Part shown: in pieces, positions 35,756-47,681 of the stretch
Numbering within the stretch: the first letter of the stretch is position 1
Layout: every line of letters begins with the position of its first letter
Assembly (NCBI GenBank): GCA_034336665.1
Contig: CM067564.1
Location: 46,857,451 to 46,921,450, forward strand
Length of the DNA: 64,000 nt
From: Luscinia megarhynchos
Taxonomy: Eukaryota > Chordata > Aves > Passeriformes > Turdidae
Reading direction: 5' to 3'
Program-made: the position numbers and the translations under genes
Notes under the pieces: model-generated
What the model was told of the DNA's origin: nothing
Databases searched by the model: none
The model's input: only the letters and a program-made list of their open reading frames with translations

Positions 35756-36635
35756 GTAAGTTCTCTTTTCACAGGATAGATAAGTCTTCTCAGAATATTT
35801 CCCCAGACAGATTCTCTTCTGCACATCTCTTTGCCAACTGGAACCTTTTGATCTCAACATCCTCAGTGCCAAATTCTTTAATGGTGTAAATGAGTGAAAC
35901 TCCACCTGAGGCAGTGGAGCAGATCCCATTTGCACCTGCAGAGAACTTGGCTTTGATTCTGTAGCCAAGGAGAGATTAAAACCATTGGTTCTAGTAGATT
36001 TGTTAGCCTGTAAAAACGCTCCTCATCTCCAGTTGCAGATAGCTCTGTAATCCAGCCCAAATGTGAGAAGGAAAAGCAGCAGAAAATGCTTTTGAGGGCG
36101 TGAATCCTGGAAAGGGAGGGTGATACACTGGAGGGTTTAACAGGATTTTGTGATCTCTGTCTTATAATCGAGGGTGCATTGCCATCATTTTGATTCTGGC
36201 CTCTTCACTTGCTCCCTGTCCAGCTTTTTTCCAGATCTCCTAATGTGAACCACTTATTCCAGATTGCTCTTTGAAGAAGACATCCATTGATACATCAGAG
36301 ATTAAATGAGTCACTCATGATGGATTGTGGTTCATGGCTTTATATTCCACAGAAAATTATGCATTTTACACTACCTTGTAAAATAACCATTTATCTAAGT
36401 AAACATATTGACTTCTTTTGGGTTCATATGAAAACTATCCTGGGCTGTGAATCTTAATTTAGCAAGCCCTTGACAGGCAGGAAAAAAGACAGCTAGCAAT
36501 GATGGAGAAGAATCAGTTACTTAAATGTCAATAGAGGGAGGTTAAAAAATGAGCTCAAAGTAACAGATCAATTTGTTCTCCAGTGTCCAGCCACAGATAC
36601 AGTCTTGGCAATTTCTACCACCTTTTCCCATTCTC
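35756..36635. other. Unique DNA, no gene seen
   Basis: No recognisable gene or repeat. Confidence 0.55.
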
Positions 36636-36684
36636 AAAAAAAAAAAAAAAAAAAAAAAACAAAAAAAAAAACCAAAAAAAAAAA
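36636..36684. repeat. Poly(A)-rich tract
   Basis: A run of 24 A (36,636-36,659) followed by further A runs interrupted by single C or CC. No retroposon body recognised upstream. Confidence 0.95.
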
Positions 36685-37185
36685 CTTTAGAAATTTTTTT
36701 GGCATTTGGTGCAGTTGTATCTGTTGTATGCTGCTATGATTTGAATTCCAACATGAAAACAGCACATGCTGGACAAAGAAATGAGGCCAAATGGTTAGAA
36801 CTGAGGGAAAATGGTTGAGTATCATTTTCCAGAAATTCTACTTCTTATCTTTCACACATATTGTAGATACCACAGCAAAGTATCTCTTTTCTGAGCACAG
36901 TTTGCACATCTGTAATAAGGAAATTATTCTTCAGATCCAGATTCTCCCCAGGGTCTTTCCATGTGGGTCAAAGTAACATTTGAACATCTGACACTGGTAA
37001 AATTGGATTGGCATAAATGTGCACTGATTCTTCTTCTGAGTTAAAAGCATCAGAGACACAAGAACTGTGGAAGAATGAAGCTTAAGAATTGAGATAAAAT
37101 GGTCTCATCCCAGGTCCTTTGGAAAGCTCTTTATTGTCTGTCTGGTGGAACAGGAATACAGGTCAGCACTTGCTCAGCTTTCAAA

Positions 37186-37225
37186 AAACAACAGGTTAAA
37201 TTTTCAAACAACAGGTTAAAATTTT
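37186..37225. repeat. Two-copy 20-bp tandem duplication
   Basis: A unit containing 'aacaacaggttaaa' occurs twice back to back with a 20-bp period (37,186-37,205 and 37,206-37,225), nearly identical. A small recent replication-slippage or duplication event. Confidence 0.85.
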
Positions 37226-37559
37226 CTAGTACCTTACCATTTCTGCTTGTTAGCTCAGATTGCATTTAATTGGTGCACCTGCCTGATTTCTGGCCTCTCC
37301 ACATCCTTTTCCTGATAAGTATTTACACCCCTCTCACTCACAAAAGGGTCCAAGGTGCTGAGTGCATCATTGACTTCAGCCAGTTTTGGATCAGACCTGC
37401 AATCACTGCAAGCTTCTAAGTATCTAGGACAAATCATCTCAGAGACAAAGCAGAATATCAGAGCCAAGTATTATCTCATATATTTCTGCTTTCCCAAAGG
37501 TTTACTCTCCAAAAAATCCATTGTCCTATATGTAATATAAAATAATTCACCGTGGAGCA

Positions 37560-38290
37560 AAACACTGTATCATGATACAGATCTGGGCAGTGATTGAAAT
37601 AATAACAGACTGTTTAATTGCTAAATTACAGTAGTGATATTATGAAATAACATATTATATCCGCATTTATAATAAATTAATCCATCATGATTAAAGGTCT
37701 CTCAATGAATACCAAATGAATTAATACATGATTGGCCTTTATAAGTATAAGCCTTTAAAATTATGCAGTTTTCTGCAAGCAGCTAGCAGCCCCCAGAATA
37801 AAGTGGCAATGAGAAAATCTGTCACAGGCAAACTTTTCTACATTTCACGCAGAACACCTTTTCTTTCAGAACATTTTTGCATGGAACTCGTTACCAATTA
37901 TGACAGATAGCTTTCTAACAGGAGAAAATATGCCCATAATCGCAAAATGTTTGGGGGAGAGGGGAAAATTACCACAATATGACTAATTTTATGAAAGACA
38001 TCTGTCATTTTCTACTGTTGTAATACAAGCTGTTTAGTAAGTAAATTTAATTAACCAGATTTCTCATTTTAAAAAGGGGGGAAAAAAGGCTTTTACAGCA
38101 TGCCAGGAGCATATCCCTTGAATATAGTTTGTTTAATGCACCCAATTAGACTGAATCATCAAATTTTCTGAACCTTAAATATCTCAAATTAATTTTTTCC
38201 ACATTGTTTTTTTTATGTGCCATTTTGCAGCCATTTGTACTGAATAATGGATGTTATTTATTGTTGATATTGCTTTTTTTAGAGTTTCTG
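37560..38290. promoter_or_regulatory. AT-rich candidate conserved noncoding block
   Basis: It begins with a perfect 16-bp palindrome, CTGTATCATGATACAG (37,565-37,580). Many homeodomain-type ATTA/TAAT cores follow (for example around 37,617, 37,676, 37,720 and 38,050), with ATGATTAAAG and AATTAATCCATCATGATT-type clusters. There are no repeats and no long frames. This composition is typical of developmental enhancers in gene deserts, but AT-rich neutral DNA also accumulates such cores. Conservation must be tested. Confidence 0.3.
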
Positions 38291-41200
38291 CTTAAAGCCA
38301 GGGCTTCTTAATGCTTGGTCGTGAACATAAAGAAAGAAATCTCTGCCTAAACAGGTCCCATTGAAAAAGAGTGACATACAAAGAGTGAGAAGTGAGAAAG
38401 GCAGTGAGAGCAGGTGTATCTGTCCCAGGTCATAAATAATTCAGTGAAACATCTGAGTGTTGGTTGGGTGTCATCTCAAATACTAGACCACACTATTAAA
38501 GGATGTAATTGTCAGTCAATGGCAAGCTCTTCCTTAAGGGTGTGAAATTTCCTCTGTTACTCAAATAATTGCAGACCTGAAAGGTTGGTCCATTTATCAA
38601 AAAAGAATATAGTTCATTTTCGCAAAGTACTGATTGCACATCATTTTGATAACTTAATAAAAAAATAAGTTTTATAAAGGTGGATTGTTTTTGTTTTTTG
38701 TAATTTGTGAAAGGTTGTCCTATAACATTGTTCCCCATGAAAAGCTGATAGCATTTATACAGAGTTTTCCAATCGCCAGAAAAAAAACAACCAAAAGAAA
38801 ATTTATTTTATTGATGTCAGTGGGAATCTGGGGTAATTTTTCTGACTGCATTTTAAGCTACCTAAGATCAAAACCTGAATAGAAATCTCAAATCAGGCTC
38901 AGTTAAAACAAGTATTCAAATAATACTAAATGAGCTGATTGAAACTTTATACAACGTCTTTTCCATTTGCTTAAACTACTCTTAAAAATGCTTAGGTTAG
39001 TAGAAGATCACCTTCTAAACAAAACTCTAGGTGAATTTTTGATGTTAGTGCACCTTCTGAACTCTGTTCTTAAATACAGCACCATCCAAATTTCAATATC
39101 TTCTCCTTTTTTACACTAGGGAAGAATTCATCCCTATTCAGAAAAAAAAAATCAATGCAAAAAATACTCGCTGCCTGGGAGTGTGTTGAACTGTACAGAA
39201 TTTCACTGAAGAATGAAAGTGTCTTCTTTTTATCTTTCCTCTTTTTTTTTTTAAATTTGATTTCATTTAGAAACAAAGGGAGCACAGCATTAATTCTGGC
39301 AGGATTTTGTTACTCTAACAGATTTAGGAAGTTAATTGTACATAATATATGTCTGGTATTTAGAGAGCATCATTCACTTAGTAGCATGAATAGAGTCACT
39401 AAATGTGGGGAATAAGTCAGTCCAGCAGATAATAGATTGCTTACTGGGTTGGAATAATCATGCAGAGAAGTGGATAGGGAAAACTGAAGGACTTTGGTTA
39501 TCTTTATGTACATGCACACATTGTAAATCTGCCACAATATCTACAAGCTTAAACACTGCATCCTGCCCTTTAGACCAGGGTTTTCCTCCAACTTGAAGGA
39601 TGAGTTGATAAGTCCAGTAAATGCCCCCTCTCTCCTTCCCTTTGGATGAGTTCAGATGGAGAAAGGTCATAAAGCAGGTAGAAAAGTACCAGGCTAAGAG
39701 TTGAAATGTGAATGTAAATATAGATTTATTTTATTTTATTTTGTTGTTGTTTGTTTTTGGTTTTTTGTCACAAACTTACTCTGCCCCATTTATCAAGGCT
39801 GTATTCAGGCAACATGAAGTGCCCATGTCTGGTCAGAGGAGAAATTTATAGCAAACAGGTGAAAAATATAAATCCAAAGACTTGTTTATAACCCAGGCCA
39901 CTTGAATACGGGTTTTAGATTTTCTTTGCTTTAATTGCCTTTCTAAATGTCTAGGACAGATTAGAGCAAACACAGCATAGTATTAGAGGACATATGGTTA
40001 TCTATATTCATATCTGTGACATACAGAGAGAAGAAATATATGGTTCAGCATGTGAAGCATGAAGACATGAAACAAACCCACCCCTGAGGGGTCAGCAGCA
40101 GAAAAGGTGTTAGAAGCTCCAGGGAGTTTTATCTGAGCACAGGCAACACGATCAAGCTCTGAGACAGAACAGCTTTTAAGTGAACACAGGCAATCCTGCA
40201 ATTAATGGAGACATATCTACTCAGTAGTACAGTACAGCCAACCTGCATCCTTGGCTTATTAATTTCTCCCACTAGTACAAGTAGGTTGACGTCTTCTAAA
40301 TTAAAAACAGTTCCGCCTTAGGAAGAATTGCCAAAGAATTTGTACATTAGAAGTCTCAGGAGATGAAACTCTTGCATGCCGCCTTCGCTGGGGAAGAGTA
40401 CAAGCTTATCCTTCAGGAAGTGTCATCTGCCAGTTATGACAGCTACATATTTGTATTCATTTATGAATTCACCACTTACAACTGTGGCTATTTAACACAA
40501 CAATTCCCTGGAAAATCTTTGGACTCTGTGTTTGCATAATAAGAAAAAACTTTCAAGAACAGCTCATCTCCTTCCGCCTTTTCTACTATTCCTATTTTGT
40601 ACCCAGTGAATTTTACACAAGAATAATTTAGGACAGCATTTGGCAGGGTTGTTCTGGTCTCTGTGCACGTAGGAGGCTTGTGAATCTCTTGCAATCTTGC
40701 TACAGGGGACAACATTTCTAACAGGGTGTATTCAGGAGAGCTGATTTTGTTATTCTGTGGAGTGAAAGTGTAGTCTGTCACCTGGGCAGATACGACTGTT
40801 AACTGGAACAGGGCTCCAGGTACTGAAGCTCTGTTTCTGATTCAACTGGAGATGTTCTGAGTGACCCTAAATAAATCACTTCATCTAGCTGGCTCTTTAT
40901 CTTTGTATAACATCAAAATGCAGCTATGATTTCCTCTTCTCCCAGGCACGCTGTGGGAACGCAGTGATGAGGCGTTTAGAGAGATGTGTCTGCTCTCCTC
41001 TGAATTTGGGCTATAATTGCAATGCTGCCTGAAGTTCAAGCACATGAGAGCCCACCTGGGCTGTCAGCTCTTCCTCTTATGGGAGTTTTCCTTTGACAGC
41101 TGAGGTGGTGGTGGCCATCTGTGACGTTACCTCGTGGACTTCTTTAAAGCAAGAGATCGAGAATGAAAGAACGGTGAATCTATCCCTCCCAAGACAAAAA

Positions 41201-42919
41201 GAGAAAACTAAGTACAAAACTTAGCAGTGAGAGAGAAGCAGAAATCAAACTCTTATTGATTTTGTACAATTTGAGTTAATTTCCACACTGTATTTAAATA
41301 TCTGTACTCTCAGGTGTTGATCCTGATACTTCCATGAGTCTAAACTTTTTTCCTTTCTTGGTCTCTTTGTTCATGAGTGGTGGGGAGGCATTTCCAGAGG
41401 AGAACAGGATATTAGCTGGGAGATATGTAGGTGTTATTTAAATAGGGTATTGTCCTCTGGGCAGTACAGGGGAGCAAATGAAAGAGATCCTTTGGTGAAC
41501 TCATGTCTCAGAGAAGGTGAAGCAACACGCTGTTTACTACCTATGTAATTATGGGAGATTTATGAAGAGGGGAGCAGGTTATAAGAATAGACCACATTAA
41601 TCTTCTGCTTCAAATTCTTCTCATTAATCTCCCAATAACAAACAGAAATGGTCAAAAAAAAGTAGACTATTCCTTTGGACTCTTTTTGCCATGGATTTTA
41701 CAAAGTCTTGAAAGAGATTCCCAGCAAAGAGATTCTCCTCTTCTGTTTCTCTCATCTTCCCAAAGTACTCTACAGGGGATGCAGAAAATTCCTATCCAAG
41801 ATGTAGGTTTGCAAAACATGTGTCATCACCATGATTTCCTTTCACTTCTAGCTGTAAGTCAGTGTCCATTCCTCATGACTCCCATCTCTCTTTCTTCTTT
41901 CCCTTCTCCATTGCTAATGAGATAGAAGAGTATCTTGTGACTGCTATCTGCTGAACAGCCTGAACCTGAGCTCTGTGACTAGATAAATTTGCATTCAGAG
42001 CAGTCAAATAATGCCAGATACCTGAATAAGCATGAACAGCAAAAATAAAAACAAAACAACAAAAAAACAACAACCAAAAAAAAACCTTGAGAAGATAAGA
42101 TTTTCCTTTAAAAACTATATGAAGCAAAATTCAGCAAAAAAAGCTGAATTTCATCTGAATCCACTGGAAACTCTGTCTGCTACATATAAGGGTTGCAGAA
42201 GTTATACATGCTGCTGAAACCATCCAGATAACTTGGCAGTATCTTAGTAAAATAGGTTGGGTTAATCACTTGCCATTGAATTCTATTGTGCATCTGAACT
42301 TCTTGACTTTGGTGCAGTGCAAATGTTCTTTAGGATTTTCAGTTATCTCTAAATATATATTCTGAAGAGTAGAGGCTCTGACCAGATAGGGATCATGGAC
42401 TCCATGAAGTCATTTTTCTTCACAGAGTAGTAGAAGTAGCACTGCCACAACAGCAAAATTGTATTCTATCCAGGGAGTAAATATATTGATTGCTTACTTA
42501 GCAGGGCTGGTGAACAACACACGTTACTCCAATTCACTGCAGCTTGCACTGACTTCCAATTTGCTTTTGGATGTAGGACTTGATGTAAAAAGCCATGGGC
42601 TTTGTGTCTGTGGCTCTTTTCTGCTTCTTCTCTCCTCCTTGTGTCCTACCACTAGAGATCAGTTGGGATCCCTCCGCTAACAGTCTCCATTAACTCAGAG
42701 GGACCAAAGCTTCTGTCATACAAAGTACTTCTGCTCCTCCAGCAATTTTAACCCATTTAGTGCCTGGTAGATTCTATTTATTCAGACAACTGCCTGGGGA
42801 GGGAATATAGGCTTAGTTGAGATCATTCATAGGAGGTCAGTATTGAACGTTTTCCAGTTTGTTCTGTAATCATCAATCTTGTTAGACCTCTGCCTGAGAC
42901 CAGAAGTTTGTACCTATGG
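38291..42919. other. Unique AT-rich DNA with simple repeats
   Basis: Holds a T-rich TTTTA/TTG tract (39,725-39,767) and an A-rich AAC/AAAC tract (42,040-42,086). No gene, RNA or interspersed repeat is recognised. Open frames are at most 97 codons (minus, 40,488-40,781) and unremarkable. Confidence 0.55.
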
Positions 42920-43083
42920 TAGAATCACAGAATCATACAATATCCTGAGTTGGAAGGGACCCATGAGGATCATCACTCCAACCCCTAGTCCTGCCAGGAC
43001 AAGCCCAAGTAACAAACCATGTGCCTGAGAGCATTGTCAAAATACCCCTTGTACTCTGGGAAGCTTGGTGCTGTGACCATTAG
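42920..43083 (-). mobile_element. CR1 LINE 3' fragment (distinct subfamily)
   Basis: The minus-oriented tail 'agaatcacagaatcatacaa' leads to 'gagttggaagggacccatga', 'ggatcatcactccaacccct', 'cctgccaggacaagccc' and 'atgtgcctgagagcattgtc', ending near 'gcttggtgctgtgacca'. This variant ('gggacccacaaggatcat' type) differs from the 'gaccaggttgctcaaagccc' type at 10 and 16 kb, so it comes from another CR1 subfamily. Confidence 0.92.
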
Positions 43084-43614
43084 AAACATTTTTTGGTACA
43101 CCAAGATTAAATTAATTTGGCAGGACTTTAAATCTTCAGATCAATTAGAGATCAGTTTAGCAGTGATCACATCCTGTCTAGACCCATGGTTCCTCAGTTT
43201 GATGTGGTGATAAGATTGAAGTTCTCAACCTACAAGCAGCATCAATGGATGCTTCTCTATCTGGTGCATGAGCAATGGGCTTCCATATTTGAATTCAAGA
43301 GAAAACCCTAATTTAACATTCTTTACACCAAGGTATTTCCCAACTCCTTTCATGAATCCATCTGCTAATATTGCTTTTGGGGGAAATGTAGAACTTTGGG
43401 TGTTCTGAATATTAGTTACACATATCCCCAACACACATTTTTAAATTCAGTCAAGTGATCAGCAAGTGAATGTCTGAGTAAACAACAAGCACTTGCTTTT
43501 TTGTGTGTTTTGCTCTGCCTTTGGGAGTTTTGTTCACTCAAACCATCGTTTCCCTCATAAATATAAATGCCTGCGATGTAGGATTCTTAATATGTGTCTC
43601 CCTTGGTTCGGCAT
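43084..43614. other. Unique DNA, no gene seen
   Basis: About 530 bp between two minus-oriented CR1 fragments. No recognisable feature. Confidence 0.55.
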
Positions 43615-43720
43615 ATAGAACCCTAGAACAGTTTGATTTGGAAGGGACCTCAAATGTCATCTAGTTCCAACCCACCTCTCATGGGCAGGGACAACTTCCA
43701 GTAGACAGGACTATCCAAAG
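43615..43720 (-). mobile_element. CR1 LINE 3' terminal fragment
   Basis: 'tagaaccctagaacagtttg' followed by 'tttggaagggacctcaaatg', 'tcatctagttccaacccacc' and 'gggcagggacaacttccagt' is a minus-oriented CR1 3' UTR with substitutions. Homology ends around 43,720. Confidence 0.88.
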
Positions 43721-44755
43721 ACAGAGAAATCCTGCTTGACTACAAGGTGTGATTCTGTATTTCTGGTAATCCACTGAGTGGGAGATGTTGGGCAGCACCT
43801 GCACAGCATCCATCCAGCTCCACCCAGCTCCACCCACTTGTCTGTAGCTGACCAGTCCACACTGCACCAAAGCATGTGCAGACTTCACCCTGTTCACTTC
43901 ACAGTCATTTCAAAGGCTTTATTTGCCTATTGTGTAGGTTGCTCCTAGTTGCACCCAGCTTGTGCATCCATGGCTCCTCCTGAAGCCACAGTAAACACAG
44001 TGTGCTTGTGCCTGCACAGGCTGCACCCATTCAGACCAAATGCTGTGTGAACTTACCATCAGCCCACGACATTGCTGGAAGTTCCTCGGCAGTGGGAGGT
44101 TTGCATTGCCAAAGAAGACTTTTCTATTGATTTCAACAAAAATGAGAACTGTAAATATCACTTTTGGGTAAAAAGCAGATCATCCCAAAGTAAAAATGTG
44201 ACTGGTTGCTATGGTAGTCTACTAGATTGTGGGAAATATGTGGGATTCAGTACAGGAAATGAGTTCATGTCTCCTCAGGCAAGAAAAGCTTGAAGTGGTC
44301 ATAGCTTCATCCTAGGGTCAATGATTTTAATCCCCCCCATTTCCTGAAATGGACAAGCTCTTTGCTATCCAGCGACTTGACTGATTGCAGATATTTGTGT
44401 CAACTCAAATCTGAAAAAATTACTGTGGAGCCAAATCCTGCAAGAAAAAGTTTGCACTTTTGTCTTGCAGACAGAGATAACCTTTATCTTGATCTTCTCA
44501 GGAATAGAAGGTTTATATGACAATAGTGCTGGTCCTCCGGGCCGCCAACCACTCCTGAGTCCATGGGACACTTCAGGCCAGTTTACAGCCACTTTATATT
44601 TTACACCAGTAACTGCTATTGCACGCACAAAAGGCAGGGCTAATCACAGTGTCTCTTGCCTGCCAAGACTTCATGGTGAGCACCAGCCCATAGCCCATGA
44701 GGAGCAAGCCCAGGGCTCAACACAGATGCAAAATCCGCAGGAAGTTTGGCTTCAC
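43721..44755. other. Unique DNA, no gene confirmed
   Basis: Contains a 10-bp tandem repeat of 'cagctccacc' at about 43,814-43,836. A minus-strand donor-like GATG|GTAAGT lies at 44,057 below an open frame running from 44,161, with a weak acceptor-like TTTACAG near 44,148. The peptide is not recognised. A further acceptor-like CTTGCAG is at 44,470 on the plus strand. Confidence 0.4.
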
Positions 44756-45000
44756 AAACTGTGCGGGTCACACAGCAGCTCGTGAGGCGGGAGGGAGATG
44801 GGGACGGGCGAGAAGGGATTAAATAGTCTGCTTTTGGAGAGCCCCTCGAAATGGAATGTAAAGCAAATCCTCAGCTCTGCAGAGCAGCCTGGGAAATGTC
44901 TGTCCCCCCGTTTGTGGCGCTTATCTCTGGCGCAGTGTCCTTTGAGCGCGCGCACTCCGCTGCCCAACCAGCCCACCGAGCTGTGCCTTATCGCAGCCCT
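44756..45000. promoter_or_regulatory. Small CpG island
   Basis: About fifteen CpGs in roughly 250 bp, including GCGCGCGC at 44,946-44,953, in a window whose flanks are strongly CpG-depleted. No TATA box, no convincing first-exon donor and no coding frame are recognised. In birds such islands mark promoters or, less often, CpG-rich enhancers. Transcription direction cannot be assigned. Overlapping frames of 72-106 codons on both strands are by-products of the GC content. Confidence 0.5.
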
Positions 45001-45270
45001 AATCCCTCTCCTCCTCACTCTGCAAGAGCAGATAAATGGGAGGCAGGTGTGCTGCATCCAGCATGTTAACTGAGCCAGTGCTCCCCAAACCTGCTTCTTC
45101 AGCTCTGCCTTTTATCTTGTCTTTAACACCAAGCAGCCACCGCTGATAACAAGCAGATTAAAAACACTATCAGATTAACATTTTTATGTAATAAATGGTC
45201 AAGAACCTCACATTAAAAGAGTATCTTTCCTGGCATTAAGCATCCTTCACTCACCCAGGAAGCCTTTATC
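44920..45270. promoter_or_regulatory. GATA-motif cluster, candidate enhancer
   Basis: GATA-type cores recur seven times in 350 bp: TTATCT at 44,921 and 45,112, TTATC at 44,988 and 45,266, AGATAA at 45,030, TGATAAC at 45,144 and CTATCA at 45,167. The interval overlaps the right part of the CpG island and continues into a non-repetitive AT-richer sequence. Clusters of this sort are bound by GATA factors in haematopoietic, endodermal and neural enhancers. Which factor or tissue applies here is unknown. Confidence 0.4.
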
Positions 45271-46757
45271 AGCTTGAACCTGCTCTGCTCGTTGCATAAT
45301 AAATCTCCAAACCCTGATTTCATCGTAAGGAAATTCTTCATGAGGACAGCAGGGAACTAAATGGATGACTGTGTTTGAAAGGGAAATCAAGCAAAAAGAT
45401 TAAAGTGCTGGTCTTCTTTAGTTTAAAACTAACTTTGTGCTAAATCTCTTATCTGGGGGATTGCTTAGTTTGGATGTTCCACGTTGTGGCACAGATTTTT
45501 ACTTTCTCCAGGGCAGTTCAAATTTAGCTCAGGTCATATTTACGCCAGATAAAATATATTTCTTAATGAAAAGTTTCTTAATATTTCTTCAAAAATACAT
45601 CTCTGATCCACTCTTCCTTTACAAAATGTTAATATTACTATCAGCACTTATGCTGCATGTGTTTATCTTATGCATTTTACCTTTGATAGTTTCTGGTGTC
45701 TTTTGTTTACTAACAAAGCATTTCTCAGCCCAAACACTGGACTTCAAAAAAGTGGAAAATCTGAAAAAAGCTACTTTGATAAACATGGCTACGGTAAATG
45801 TTCCACAGAAAATTCTGTGGAAAATGAGCAAAGGTCATTCCAAACCCTGCCAAATGGAAACACACTTGCAATTTTGCTTGGCCAGCAGCAGCCTTACCAA
45901 GAAAATGTACTAAGAACATGAATCTGTTTTTTTCAGGGTAAACCCTGAAAGATGGTCACAGCACTTGCCACTAACTTGCCACATTATTCTGGCTGTAAGA
46001 GAAACAAGACTGGGGTGGAAAGAGGCATAACAGAAAAGGACTCCTTTTATCTTAGCACACTCCCAAATAATGAGGGCAAAGAAGGATGTTCAAGGACTGA
46101 TATTTGCACCACAAGTGCTGCACCTCTGATAGACAAATAAGGTTCTGAAGATCTGGGATCCCTAGATAAGCATTAAAGCCACTCAAATTGAATAAAAGAA
46201 GATATTTTTAAACATTTTTCAGTCTATGATAGCCTGAATAAATGCAAAATGTTCTTACAGGGAAACACTGCGGGTTTTCTCATGTAGTACATCTGTGTTA
46301 AAATATGAGGTTTTCAACAATAACTGTCCCAGAAATAATGCTGGGTTCATTTAGTGCTCTGCTGCTCTTCAAGATCTTTCCTTGAAGATAATCTCCATCT
46401 TATTTTAGTCAGACTGGCTGGCAAGCTGCTTGATTAGTGCTGCCTAATAGATTTGATTTTCAATCCTAAATTGTTCTTTTTTAAAATATAGTACCTGAAG
46501 GAATCTGAATTCCTTCTTTAGAATAACTTTCTCTTTATAATACTGAAGAGCATCTACCCTTTATTCGTACAACAATAAAAAAAGTCTGAATTGTTCTACT
46601 CAGGCTCAATCATTAGCAATTTTCCTATACAGTGTTCTTAAAACTGTTTGTAAACTCTGTAGATTGCCATTGAATAATTTTCTTTTTGAGAAACTCTGGT
46701 GTTCACAGACACTTTTGGGAGAAGAATAAATAAATCTTCATTACTGAACCATGGAAG
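45271..46757. other. Unique AT-rich DNA, no gene seen
   Basis: A 158-codon plus-strand frame (45,437-45,913) is the second longest in the window and includes a hydrophobic stretch. Its composition (F, L, K, S) is AT-driven, and it has no family similarity, no splice support and no promoter. Confidence 0.5.
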
Positions 46758-46880
46758 AACAGAATCAAAGAATGGTTTGGGTTTGGGTTTGGCAGAAGGT
46801 GTCCCTGCCCATGGAAGGGGAGTTGGGACTCCATGATCTCTAGGGGCCCTTCCAACCCAAATCATTCTATGATTCTAAGA
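46758..46880 (+). mobile_element. CR1 3' end with inverted terminal copy (foldback)
   Basis: From 46,796 the sequence is a plus-oriented CR1 3' end ('aggtgtccctgcccatggaa', 'gttgggactccatgatctct', 'cccttccaacccaaatcatt', 'ctatgattct'). Directly before it, 46,761-46,781 reads as the same tail in reverse complement ('agaatcaaagaatggtttgg'). The two arms match at 19 of 21 positions, giving a hairpin with a roughly 75-bp loop. It may reflect twin priming, a template switch, or two opposite insertions. Confidence 0.85.
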
Positions 46881-47623
46881 TAAATACAAAAATCAGAAAA
46901 CTGTCCATATGCATGTCTATATAAAATGTATAGGGAACCAAGCGAAAAATAGTTTAGGTATTTTTAACAAAATATACACTGCTTTCAGCCCTTGGTGAGT
47001 AAATCCTACAACAATGCTCTAAGGGTTGGTTTTGCAGCCCACATTCACACTGATTAAAACTTCTCAGAGAAACTGCAGAGGAACATATTTCCAGCTGAAT
47101 AACATCATTTTGGGGAAGCAAGAAATTCCCAGGTAATAATTGATAACACCTGCTGGAAGCTCATTTTTTTTAGCAAAGCAATGATATCAGACCCACTTGG
47201 CGGTATTTTAACCCCTATCATTTCAGAATGAAATTGAAAGGAGCCAGGCTTTTGTGTTCAGAGCACCTTTCATCCACCCAGATCCTGCAGTTTTGTGCAA
47301 ACGTGATTGCACGAACAATGCAACGATTCAGTGCAGCCAACAGCAAAGTTCAGCAACAGCAGAGGCCGAACAAAGGGGCCCAGCACAGAAAATCCAAACA
47401 AAAGGGTGTGAGGCACTAATGATTCTACAGAGGAGGCGCTTTTATTTTTAGTGTGAAAGCATATTGGGGAAGGAATAGAAAGGTTAGGCATGGAGATTCC
47501 AGCAAGTAGGAGCACAAGGGGCTTACATGGCCAGGCAGAAAGTGATGATTGGGCAGGAAGACCAAACAATAGAAGTGCTCTCAGCAGCAGATGCCAATTT
47601 CCAATAAATTCAAGCATCGCATA
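46881..47623. other. Unique DNA, no gene seen
   Basis: No recognisable gene or repeat. A 122-codon minus-strand frame (47,270-47,638) has no known similarity. Confidence 0.5.
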
Positions 47624-47681
47624 GGGTTTTAGCCACATGACTCCTATTGACTTTAATAGGAGTCATGCGGCTAAAAAACCC
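47624..47681. repeat. 22-bp-arm hairpin, possible old palindromic transposon core
   Basis: Arms at 47,627-47,648 and 47,655-47,676 pair at 21 of 22 positions around a 6-base loop (GACTTT), and GGG/CCC extend the stem beyond a 2-base bulge. The single mismatch is A-C on the plus strand but G-U on a minus-strand RNA. The centre ('cctattgactttaatagg') resembles the palindromic core of the ancient amniote repeat seen at 29.1 kb, so a transposon origin is likeliest. A small-RNA hairpin is a weaker alternative. Confidence 0.8.

Noticed and set aside
35332..35826. Longest open frame, 164 codons on the minus strand
   Set aside because: No recognisable domain or family, composition follows the local bases, no start context or splice support, and it overlaps the better-supported plus-strand exon candidate. 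One frame of this length is expected by chance in 64 kb.
36573..36825. Lysine- or phenylalanine-rich frames on both strands
   Set aside because: They are translations of the poly(A) tract at 36,636-36,684.
43919..44161. Minus-strand frame ending near a GATG|GTAAGT donor
   Set aside because: The donor is good but the only acceptor-like site is weak and the frame continues past the donor to 43,919. The peptide is not recognised.
45437..45913. 158-codon plus-strand frame with a hydrophobic, membrane-like segment
   Set aside because: The hydrophobic residues (F, L, I) are what AT-rich DNA encodes by default. There is no promoter, splice site or family match.
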